A stretch of DNA of 64,000 nt from an uncultured Crocinitomix sp. (GTDB lineage: Bacteria > Bacteroidota > Bacteroidia > Flavobacteriales_D > Crocinitomicaceae), in the NCBI GenBank assembly GCA_937136425.1, contig CAKZON010000110.1, forward strand, positions 1-64,000, in the 5' to 3' direction. Below are positions 26,202 to 34,019 of this stretch, one piece after another; position 1 is the first letter of the stretch; every line of letters starts with the position of its first letter. The position numbers and the translations under genes were made by a program. A model generated the notes under the pieces. The model ran no database searches, was not told where the DNA came from, and worked only from the letters and a program-made list of their open reading frames with translations.

Positions 26202-28568
26202 ATGCTCATTATGAATTCGCCCTTCGTATTTTTATTATCTCTTTTCTTTCTGTCCCTAACAACTTATTCTCAACCCGTTCATCTTGAATGGGCGAATTCA
26301 TCTGGATCAACTGGACTTGAACAAAGCAACGGAATAACAGGGGATGAGAATGGTAACATCTACACAGTAGGTGTGTTCAATTCTTCTGTCGACTTTGATC
26401 CTGGGCCTGGTGTTTTTGATCTAACCAGTGAAGGAGCATATGATGTCTTCATTCAAAAATTAGATCAAGATGGAAATTTTTTGTGGGCAAAAGCAATTGG
26501 ATCAACTGATACGGAGTATGGCAAGTCAATCAGTGTAGATACTGCAGGCAATGTTTATGTTTGTGGTTATTTTAAAAACACCGTAAATTTTAACCCGGAC
26601 GGTTTATTCGAACTAACTAGCAATGGAATTTGGGATAGTTTTGTTTTGAAATTAGATGCTGACGGAAATTTCATTTGGGCGAAATCCTTTGGTGGTACAG
26701 ATTCTGATGTAGGCTTATTCATTCAATGCGATCAATTAGACAATATTTATATTTCTGGAAATTTTCGTGAAACGGTAGATTTTGACCCAGAAATAGGTGA
26801 ACATTGGGAGATTTCAAATGGTGAATCAGATGCCTATATTCTCAAATTAACAGCTGCAGGAAGTTTTGTATGGGTATATCATTTTGGCAACAGTACCTCA
26901 GTATCTGCAGCAAGTATAGATGTGAGTGCTGACTTCAACATATCAGTGGTTGGAGTTTTCCAAGATACTCTAGACTTCGATCCTGGTCCAGAAATTAATA
27001 ATAGAATTTCCAATGGGGGCCGAGATCCTTATCTTTTGCAAATAAATACTGAAGGGGAATTTGTTTTTGTTCAATCAATTGGAGGAGAATTAGATGATTA
27101 TGCAAATTCCGTTTCTACAGATACTGAAGGTAACCTATGTATTGTCGGTAACTTTCAAGGAAATGCTGATTTTGATCCAGGAATAGGGACTGATATAATG
27201 ACATCAAACGGCAGTATAGATGCTTTTGTTCAAAAATATACCCCATTAGGTACCCCTCTTTGGGTAAACACATTTGGTGGTATATTTATAGATGATTGTA
27301 GTCGGGTATTGACGGATGATTCAGGTAATATTTATTACGGAGGTCTTTACTCGGATGCTGTGGACTTTGACGCAAGTATGGCTGAATTAACACTATCTTC
27401 TGTTGGTGGTGGAGATGCTTATTTTTGTAAATTAAATGCTTCCGGAAATCTGCTCTGGGCAAAATCCTTTGGCGGCGAAAACAGTGATGTTATGACCAAC
27501 ATGTACATATCACCAGTAAACGAATTATTTCTGACTGGCACTTTTGCAGATATTTCTGATATGAATCCTGCTTTAGCAATTGAAAATCTGACTTCTGTAG
27601 GATCAACAGATTGTTTTAGGTCAAAATTTGTGCCTTGTGACAGCCATACAGAGTCCATCCTATCAGCATCAGTATGTGATGGAATCTGGTCTCCAAGTGG
27701 TATGTACTATTGGGACAGTACAGCTGTTTATTATGATACAATATCAAATTTCATTGGTTGTGACAGTCTTATTACAGCAATTGTTACAGTAAATAAAACG
27801 TATTCCACACTTGACATAGAGGCCTGTGAAAATTATACATCACCAAGTGACCTCTATCTCTGGGACTCAACAGGAATGTATCAGGACACCATTCTTAACA
27901 TGGCTTTGTGTGATAGTATAATAACAATTAACTTAACGATTCATAGTATCTATAGTGATGATACAACCACCATAACGTCATGTGAAGATTCATTTTACTG
28001 GGAAGTTGCGGATACCAGTTATTCAGAAAGTGGATTTTATCCAGTAACCTATTCCTCTATTCATGGCTGTGACTCTTCGGTAGTATTAGATTTAACAATC
28101 AATTTTATCGATACAACTTTATCGATTTTAGGAGATAATTTTACAGCGAATGAAAGCTCTCCGGACATCACATATCAATGGGTAACTTGCCCTGATATGG
28201 AAATTGTTCCTGGAGCCACTGATCAATTATTCATAGCTACAACCCCCGGAGATTATGCTGTTATTTTATCTGATGGAACTTGTACTATAACCAGCTCCTG
28301 TTTTACATTTCTCTCAATTGACAATGCCAAACTTGATAATGTATTATCAATATATCCCAACCCCAATAATGGCGTATTTTACATCTCCCCGATATTTGAA
28401 GATGCGCATATAAGAATATACTCAAATGACGGTAATTTGATTGCTAATTCGATTCCTTTGAGCTCTGGTAAAGGTCAATTTGACCTCACTCACTTAGCCA
28501 AAGGATTCTATATTATTGAAATAATCACAGAAAATGATTCGTATTTTGATTCACTAATCATAAAGTAA
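26202..28568 (+). CDS. T9SS-sorted SBBP-repeat surface protein (788 aa)
   Basis: A signal peptide (residues 1-24, ending TTYSQ; the start could also be the ATG at 26211) precedes about nine SBBP-type beta-propeller repeats of roughly 55 residues, each with a VDFDPG..., SNG..DAFVQK.. and W..FGG core (about 25-470). Three repeats of a Cys-Asp module follow (..CDGIWSPSGMYYWDS, ..CENYTSPSDLYLWDS, ..CEDSFYWEVADTS; about 480-630), then an Ig-like stretch and a C-terminal type IX sorting domain (SIYPNPNNGVF to GFYIIEI..DSLIIK). It is therefore probably exported across the outer membrane and attached or released. A paralogue with the same propeller repeats lies at 29276-31018. Confidence 0.88.
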   Translation: MLIMNSPFVFLLSLFFLSLTTYSQPVHLEWANSSGSTGLEQSNGITGDENGNIYTVGVFNSSVDFDPGPGVFDLTSEGAYDVFIQKLDQDGNFLWAKAIGSTDTEYGKSISVDTAGNVYVCGYFKNTVNFNPDGLFELTSNGIWDSFVLKLDADGNFIWAKSFGGTDSDVGLFIQCDQLDNIYISGNFRETVDFDPEIGEHWEISNGESDAYILKLTAAGSFVWVYHFGNSTSVSAASIDVSADFNISVVGVFQDTLDFDPGPEINNRISNGGRDPYLLQINTEGEFVFVQSIGGELDDYANSVSTDTEGNLCIVGNFQGNADFDPGIGTDIMTSNGSIDAFVQKYTPLGTPLWVNTFGGIFIDDCSRVLTDDSGNIYYGGLYSDAVDFDASMAELTLSSVGGGDAYFCKLNASGNLLWAKSFGGENSDVMTNMYISPVNELFLTGTFADISDMNPALAIENLTSVGSTDCFRSKFVPCDSHTESILSASVCDGIWSPSGMYYWDSTAVYYDTISNFIGCDSLITAIVTVNKTYSTLDIEACENYTSPSDLYLWDSTGMYQDTILNMALCDSIITINLTIHSIYSDDTTTITSCEDSFYWEVADTSYSESGFYPVTYSSIHGCDSSVVLDLTINFIDTTLSILGDNFTANESSPDITYQWVTCPDMEIVPGATDQLFIATTPGDYAVILSDGTCTITSSCFTFLSIDNAKLDNVLSIYPNPNNGVFYISPIFEDAHIRIYSNDGNLIANSIPLSSGKGQFDLTHLAKGFYIIEIITENDSYFDSLIIK

Positions 28569-28673
28569 ATACGACTCTCCCCAATCTTATCCCCCATAAC
28601 GAAAACATACCAGAATTGCTTTAGAATAAGACTTTTTCATATATTTATAGCTTAACACCAAAAATGACAAATA

Positions 28674-29102
28674 ATGAATAAGTTAATCTTCATATTTTCA
28701 ATAATTTTAATTTCAACTGTTAGCTGTAAAAAAAAGGGCTGTACTACAGAAAATGCAGCTAATTACAATGTCGAAGCTAAAGAAGACGACGGTTCATGTG
28801 TTTATGAAGCTAAAACATCTTTTTGGTTTACTGAAGGAGTTTCAGTATTTCTTGTAGATGCCTACAACGTAACAGAGTTGACAGTATATATTGATTATGT
28901 TTCAGCAGGTACAATGGATCCTGCAGAATGGAAAATAGGACCTGATTGCGACGGTGAAAACTTTACGATCATTAATGACTTAGGCGTATCTTCGGGTGAT
29001 AACTTTTCTTATTCTGTACGTGATAATTTTGGTACGGAACAGTTTAAAGGCACATATTCATTGGTTGGGAATGATTGTCAAAGCATTCAGTTAAAGTGGT
29101 AA
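28674..29102 (+). CDS. Small lipoprotein, paralogue of 11945-12382
   Basis: The signal (MNKLIFIFSIILISTVSC) has a lipobox with Cys18. It is followed by KKKGCTTENAANYNVEAKEDDGSC, the acidic Cys-flanked motif shared with the lipoprotein at 11945. The ~95-residue rest is beta-rich (SFWFTEGVSVFLVDAYNVTELTVYIDYV) with conserved Cys near DCDGEN and NDCQ. Position between two large T9SS proteins may be chance. Function unknown; envelope location is likely. Confidence 0.75.
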   Translation: MNKLIFIFSIILISTVSCKKKGCTTENAANYNVEAKEDDGSCVYEAKTSFWFTEGVSVFLVDAYNVTELTVYIDYVSAGTMDPAEWKIGPDCDGENFTIINDLGVSSGDNFSYSVRDNFGTEQFKGTYSLVGNDCQSIQLKW

Positions 29103-29212
29103 ACTATTACTGATCTGTGGGTATCAACGTGATATTCAAATCCAACTGATAAAGCTCCATAAAAGGTATTAACGTAACCACTCTCTTCAGGGACTCTCCC
29201 CAACAAAAAGAA

Positions 29213-29244
29213 AAACCTGATTCCGCACTACTGAAATCAGGTTT
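29213..29244 (-). terminator. Terminator for the minus-strand SBBP gene
   Basis: Stem AAACCTGATT/AATCAGGTTT (29213-29222 and 29235-29244) with T-rich tail on the minus strand. It lies between convergent genes and may serve both directions, though the plus-strand tail is weaker. Confidence 0.7.
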
Positions 29245-29275
29245 CTCAATTAAATAGGAACAAACCCCATCCTAT

Positions 29276-31018
29276 TTATTTTACAATCAATTTTTCTATT
29301 TGTTTTTTATTTCCTTGAGTGACTTCTACAAAATATACGCCCGATTCAAATTCATCCAATGAAACAACACTTCCAAGTCCTTGCAAAGTGGCCTGGTACA
29401 CCAACCTCATTTGCAAATCATAAATTACAACTTGGCTTGTAGCGTTTTCTGCCAACGAAATATTTAAGGTTGATTCTGCTGGATTTGGATAAAGTAAAAA
29501 TAAGTCTGCACCAGTTGTTGCCATAGTTTCTTCAATACTTGAAGCTTCACGACCAAATCTTATGCATCTGATATTTTTAAGTTTATGCACATAAAAATCG
29601 AACGGTGATCCTAATGTATTAAATATTAATGGCGTTCCACTTGGTCTAAAATCAATGGTTCCTTTAAAACCGCCTGTCATATAGATATCAGAACAATCAT
29701 TTACCGCAATTCCAGCTCCTTTATCAGAATATGAACCTCCATATGTCCTTGTAAAGTGCATGTTTCCAAAGCGGTTTGATTTCCATAAAAAGATATCAGC
29801 CAATCCATTTGAAGTGCGGTTATGTGTATCTACCGTTGGATCAAAATCTACCGTCCCAGAATATTCTCCGTAAACAAATACTTCCCCATCTGTTGACACT
29901 GCCATATCATTCCCCATAATGTTCAGTGATCCATCCAAATCTTTCCCCCATATTGCATTACCACTATTATTTAATTTGGCAATAAACGTATTAAGGTAGA
30001 AAAGTCCAGTTGTTTTAATATTAGTTCCGGCACTTGGATCTAAATCTATTTCTCCATCAAACCATCCCATAACAAATACATTGTTTGCTCCATCTAATTT
30101 AATTGATTGCCCTACTCCAACTTGCGTCCCTTCTAACATTGAGCTCCAAAGAAGGTTTGAACTTGCGTTTAATTTAATGACAAAACAATCTCCAAAAGAA
30201 TCGGCTATTTCATTATGCACACCTGCACCTGGATCAACATCCACCGTACCTTGAATTGATCCCGTATAGTATTCATTCAAACCATCATCAATTGCTACAG
30301 AAGCAATTAAATCTGAACCTGAACCTCCAATTTGTACTGCTTTCATAAAGTTTCCGCTAGTACTTAAAAGAACGCCAAAACCATCAGAAGATCCATTGCT
30401 ATAACGCATATGCGTAAATACGGGGTGCGGGTTTAGGTCAATACTATTCAAAAATGAGCCTACTACATGAACATTCTTATTAATGTCAACTGTAATATCT
30501 TTTACTGTTGGTGCTGCTGCTGCACAAGACAATTGTTTAGCCCATTGAAAAGTACCAGAAGTATTATACTTTACCACAAAAATATCTGCAAAGGTGCCTG
30601 CATTCAAATTAGTTACACCTCCAGAAGGATCAAAATCAACTAATCCAGAAAATTTTCCTGTCACATAGATATTATTTTCAGAATCAATATCAATAGCAAC
30701 TCCCTGATCATCCGAACTTCCTCCAAAAGTGCGACACCAAAGTAAATTCCCTAAAGGGTCATATTTTGTGATAAAAACATCTGAAGCTCCATTGCTAGAA
30801 TGTGTATCAACTCCTGCTCCAGGATCAAAGTCCATACTTAAATTAAAGAAACCGGTTACATAACTGTTGTTATCTTCATCTACAACAATTGAATGACCAA
30901 CTTCATCTGCGACATATCCCGTTGTGTGTACCCAAGCATGCGCATAGCCTTGTGCAAAACTGGAAATGGAAAGTCCGAAACTAACAAGACTCAATAATAA
31001 AATTTTAATCTTCTTCAT
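29276..31018 (-). CDS. T9SS-sorted SBBP-repeat surface protein (580 aa)
   Basis: The signal peptide begins at MKKIKILLLSLVSFG, so I place the start at 31018 although the frame stays open to 31147. About nine SBBP-type propeller repeats follow (IDSENNIYVTGKFSGLVDFDPSGG..W..FGGS.DD pattern), like those of 26202-28568. The C-terminus is a type IX sorting domain (LLYPNPAESTLNISL.. to SGVYFVEVTQGNKKQIEKLIVK). The protein should be exported and surface-attached, possibly a cell-surface adhesin or matrix component; the family's ligands are not known. The two SBBP genes converge and may have arisen from one ancestor. Confidence 0.88.
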   Translation of the reverse strand: MKKIKILLLSLVSFGLSISSFAQGYAHAWVHTTGYVADEVGHSIVVDEDNNSYVTGFFNLSMDFDPGAGVDTHSSNGASDVFITKYDPLGNLLWCRTFGGSSDDQGVAIDIDSENNIYVTGKFSGLVDFDPSGGVTNLNAGTFADIFVVKYNTSGTFQWAKQLSCAAAAPTVKDITVDINKNVHVVGSFLNSIDLNPHPVFTHMRYSNGSSDGFGVLLSTSGNFMKAVQIGGSGSDLIASVAIDDGLNEYYTGSIQGTVDVDPGAGVHNEIADSFGDCFVIKLNASSNLLWSSMLEGTQVGVGQSIKLDGANNVFVMGWFDGEIDLDPSAGTNIKTTGLFYLNTFIAKLNNSGNAIWGKDLDGSLNIMGNDMAVSTDGEVFVYGEYSGTVDFDPTVDTHNRTSNGLADIFLWKSNRFGNMHFTRTYGGSYSDKGAGIAVNDCSDIYMTGGFKGTIDFRPSGTPLIFNTLGSPFDFYVHKLKNIRCIRFGREASSIEETMATTGADLFLLYPNPAESTLNISLAENATSQVVIYDLQMRLVYQATLQGLGSVVSLDEFESGVYFVEVTQGNKKQIEKLIVK

Positions 31019-31146
31019 ATATATAAATTTTAGTGAGTCACAAAGAAGCTGATTTGCACTTTCTCGATCTTCATCAGAATTGATGAAACTAGCATTACCC
31101 TCCTCATCAAAAATGATGACAAAAGGACGTAAACCACTGATAAACA

Positions 31147-31184
31147 AAACAAAAAAACCTTAACACAATAAAGTTTTAAGGTTT
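31147..31184 (-). terminator. Terminator for the minus-strand membrane protein gene
   Basis: On the minus strand a stem of 9 bp (AAACCTTAA/TTAAGGTTT, 31155-31163 and 31176-31184) is followed by a run of seven T. It lies 27 bases beyond the stop of the gene ending at 31211. Confidence 0.75.
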
Positions 31185-31210
31185 AAAAAAATGGTAAATA
31201 ATCAATCGAA

Positions 31211-31531
31211 TTAGCTAAACATATGTGTAGATTGCATAGCTCCTAAAAAGAATGCGACCAAACCTAACATCACAGCCATCCAAGCAATTTTCACTTTTTT
31301 AATGGCTGGAAAAATTCCCATTAGTACTGCTAAAATTCCGGAAAACAAAGCAATACTTCCAAGAACAAATTTCTGGTTATGATATTCATGGTAAATAATT
31401 TTTTCGAATTCTCCCAGTTCAAAAACATTTCCAAATCCTTCAGCAGTTGGCACAATTTCCATTTGGCAATAAATTCCAACAATGGCTCCGATTAAAGCAA
31501 TAATAAGTGCAAATATTCCAAGTATTTTCAT
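31211..31531 (-). CDS. Small integral membrane protein (106 aa)
   Basis: I start at MKILGIFALIIALIGAIVG (31531) because the preceding frame (to 31594) lacks a natural start context. Three hydrophobic helices are visible: residues 1-20, about 52-71 (FVLGSIALFSGILAVLMGIF), and 79-98 (IAWMAVMLGLVAFFLGAM). The segment between helices one and two is acidic. No family is recognised. It may be co-regulated with the TPR-LuxR gene but is 97 bases downstream of it. A strong terminator follows. Confidence 0.7.
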   Translation of the reverse strand: MKILGIFALIIALIGAIVGIYCQMEIVPTAEGFGNVFELGEFEKIIYHEYHNQKFVLGSIALFSGILAVLMGIFPAIKKVKIAWMAVMLGLVAFFLGAMQSTHMFS

Positions 31532-31627
31532 AGTAGATATAATTAATTTTATAGCTACAAATATGTGCTTAGCAGCATAAACAAGCCTCATCATTTATGA
31601 TGATTTCAGCTGAAAAGCAAAGATGCT

Positions 31628-33295
31628 TTAAATTTCGTATTGAGAAATAAAATGAATGGCTTCGGCTCTATTCCGCACATCAATTTTAACATAAGCTTTT
31701 CTAAGATGCGTCCTGACTGTTGCCACTGAAAGAAATAATTTTTCTGCAATCTCACTATCTTTTAAACCTTGTTTAACCAATTCTAACACTTCAACTTCTC
31801 TAGTGGTGAGCCGAGTTAGGTTTTTAGGGTAAGCAGTTTTATTCTGTTGAGGGTTTTCTTTTAGTTTTTCTATTTCCTTTTCTTTTGACTTTAAAGAATC
31901 CTTTAATCCTTTCATGTTTTTGGAAAGTGCTTTTTCGTTTTCAGTTAGCGCTTCTGTCAATCTTTTCTTTTTTAGGAATCTAAAAATGAGTAATGTGATT
32001 ATTATCACCGCAATTCCTAACCCGATAAAAGTCAGTATTAATTTGAATGTAATTTGCCCTTTTTCGCCTTCTAAGGTTTCAACGGATAGGTTTTGCTTGG
32101 CAAGCGTTTCTTCCAATTGACTTAATTGATGCTCAGACTCAATTTCCATCATTTTCTTTTGCTTTTCCAACTCATCCAACGAATCTCTCAAGGCAACCTC
32201 ACTATTTTTGTAATAAAGAGAAGAGTCAAGTATTCCCATTTGTTCATAAGCCGAGGACAAATTACTGTAAACAGATTCTAGATAAGCAGTTTGACCATTT
32301 TCCAACATAAACAACCTGGCTTGATTATATTTACCAATAGCAGCCCCATAATCTCCTTTCTTTTCATAAATGGTTCCAACATTGGATAAAATATTTCCCT
32401 TATGCGCGATAATTCCATGTGTTTCTATTATTTCCAGCGCCTCATGATACAACTCCAATGCCGTTGACCATTTCCCTAATTCATCATAACAATTTGCCAA
32501 AGAATTTTTAACAATTATCAAAGTCTTAAACTCCTCTTTTTCTGTAAAATGTGCTTCAACCTCTAAAAATATGGAGATCGCCTTTTCTGTTTCTCCGTTA
32601 TGAAAAAACACATTTCCTAAATTCAGCTTACAATCATATCTAAACTTATCAAACTCTTCTGCATCTGATAGATTTAATCCTTCTTTTAAATAGAACTCGG
32701 CTTTTTCATAATCTTCAATTTGGAGATACAAAGCGCCAATATTATTGTATAAATTACCTTGATTAACAGTATCTCCAACTGCTTTAAATATCTCCAGTGC
32801 TTTTAAATAATTTTCAATAGCCAAATCACGATTTAGTTTCTGATTATTCATTAAACCAATATTCGTATAGGTATTTGCTTTTAGATGTTGTGATTCATAA
32901 TATGGCAATGCTTTTTCAAAATTTGCAATTGCCGAATCACAATTGGCCTGAAAATAAAACACGATTCCAATCTTATTATAGCTAATTGCAATCTCCTCAT
33001 TTGGTTTACCTATTAAAAAAGCATATCTAAGTGCCCTTTGGTGGCTTCGCATTGCTGCGTCAAAAGCATTTTCACGTTGATAGTTTAAACCCAATAAATT
33101 GTATAGAATAGATAATCGTTCTGAATTTGATTCATTACTTATTGTATTGATTAGATATTCATTTGGCTGTTCCAACAAAGACATTTTCAACTTAATACTA
33201 TCTCTATAATTGCTCTGCCCAACTGCATTAATCGTGCAAATCATTAGAAATAGTAAAAGAGATAATCTTCTTATTCTTTGGGGCAAAATCTTCAT
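31628..33295 (-). CDS. TPR-containing LuxR-type regulator (555 aa)
   Basis: The N-terminus has a signal-like segment (LLLFLMICTINAVGQ). About seven TPRs follow (for example NTYTNIGLMNNQKLNRDLAIENYLKALEIFK; about 50-360), then a coiled coil and a transmembrane helix (FKLILTFIGLGIAVIIITLLIFRF, about 423-446). Another coiled coil leads to a C-terminal LuxR helix-turn-helix (LTTREVEVLELVKQGLKDSEIAEKLFLSVATVRTHLRK). This is a one-protein version of the TPR kinase/regulator at 22979-25980, with sensor outside and DNA-binding domain inside. Such proteins are frequent in Bacteroidota; how a membrane-bound HTH reaches its targets is not settled (it may act at the membrane or be cleaved). Confidence 0.85.
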   Translation of the reverse strand: MKILPQRIRRLSLLLFLMICTINAVGQSNYRDSIKLKMSLLEQPNEYLINTISNESNSERLSILYNLLGLNYQRENAFDAAMRSHQRALRYAFLIGKPNEEIAISYNKIGIVFYFQANCDSAIANFEKALPYYESQHLKANTYTNIGLMNNQKLNRDLAIENYLKALEIFKAVGDTVNQGNLYNNIGALYLQIEDYEKAEFYLKEGLNLSDAEEFDKFRYDCKLNLGNVFFHNGETEKAISIFLEVEAHFTEKEEFKTLIIVKNSLANCYDELGKWSTALELYHEALEIIETHGIIAHKGNILSNVGTIYEKKGDYGAAIGKYNQARLFMLENGQTAYLESVYSNLSSAYEQMGILDSSLYYKNSEVALRDSLDELEKQKKMMEIESEHQLSQLEETLAKQNLSVETLEGEKGQITFKLILTFIGLGIAVIIITLLIFRFLKKKRLTEALTENEKALSKNMKGLKDSLKSKEKEIEKLKENPQQNKTAYPKNLTRLTTREVEVLELVKQGLKDSEIAEKLFLSVATVRTHLRKAYVKIDVRNRAEAIHFISQYEI

Positions 33296-33472
33296 TCCTT
33301 AAAAATATATAAACACCTTAATTTTTTAACACAATAACCTTTAAACGGATGGGAGTTTTATTGAAATGTAGCTAAATTAATACAATCTCTTTTTTATTGA
33401 TAAAAAAACCTGATTCGTTGAAAACCTCTTTAAGTTTATTTACAATTAGCAACCACTACTCCATACTTTAGG

Positions 33473-33480
33473 TACATTTG
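33473..33480 (+). promoter_or_regulatory. Promoter -7 element of the metal-uptake cluster
   Basis: TACATTTG matches TAnnTTTG. Transcription should begin about 7 bases beyond it, only 3 bases or so before the ATG at 33490, so the first gene appears to have an extremely short leader. Confidence 0.65.
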
Positions 33481-33489
33481 CGCCGAATT

Positions 33490-33873
33490 ATGAAAAAATT
33501 ATTTTCAATCGGTTTGTTATTGATATTCATGCTAATGTATATCAAACCCTACTTTCCGTACATTGACTATTTTTTTCATAAAGAATACATTGTCCAAAAC
33601 CTTTGTGAAAATAAGGACAAACCAGAACTCAAATGTCATGGTCAATGTCATTTAGAAAAAGAGATTAAAAAAACCGTTAAAGAAGAAAGAGAAGCTCCTA
33701 TTCTTCCCTCTCCTGAAAATAAAAAAGAGAATAAGCAATTGAACTTATTTGCAGCAACTGAACACAAATTACTCTGTTCACTCCCTTCTAAAAAGCAAGG
33801 TTTCCTTTATGAAGAAATGACGTCTTCGTTTACGCAGCGATTCATTGTCCCTCCCCCAAAATTCACCTGCTAA
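33490..33873 (+). CDS. Small single-pass protein with C-x9-C-x3-C motif
   Basis: The ATG at 33490 begins MKKLFSIGLLLIFMLMYIKPYF, a signal anchor; a TTG four codons earlier is less likely. After it comes LCENKDKPELKCHGQCHL, a C-x9-C-x3-C plus His pattern I recall, without certainty, ahead of TonB receptor genes in Bacteroidota, probably a metal ligand set (copper or iron is plausible). A charged linker follows, then a poorly structured C-terminus ending in PPPKFTC. It lies 146 bases ahead of a TonB receptor and a PepSY protein, so a role in metal uptake is likely. No enzymatic motif. 127 residues. Confidence 0.7.
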   Translation: MKKLFSIGLLLIFMLMYIKPYFPYIDYFFHKEYIVQNLCENKDKPELKCHGQCHLEKEIKKTVKEEREAPILPSPENKKENKQLNLFAATEHKLLCSLPSKKQGFLYEEMTSSFTQRFIVPPPKFTC

Positions 33874-34019
33874 TATCAAGCAGGAATTTGTGAGCGAGTA
33901 TTTTACTTGTTTGCAACTATTGATGTCCCTATTTTCCTGTATTTGATTGTTTTTTTGGGGGTAATCATGAATAAACCAATCCAATTCTTACTTGGATATG
34001 GACTTAAATAGAGTACACA

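Noticed and set aside
26060..26287. Plus-strand open frame overlapping the SBBP gene start
   Set aside because: It overlaps the signal peptide region of the T9SS gene in another frame and lacks a protein-like pattern.
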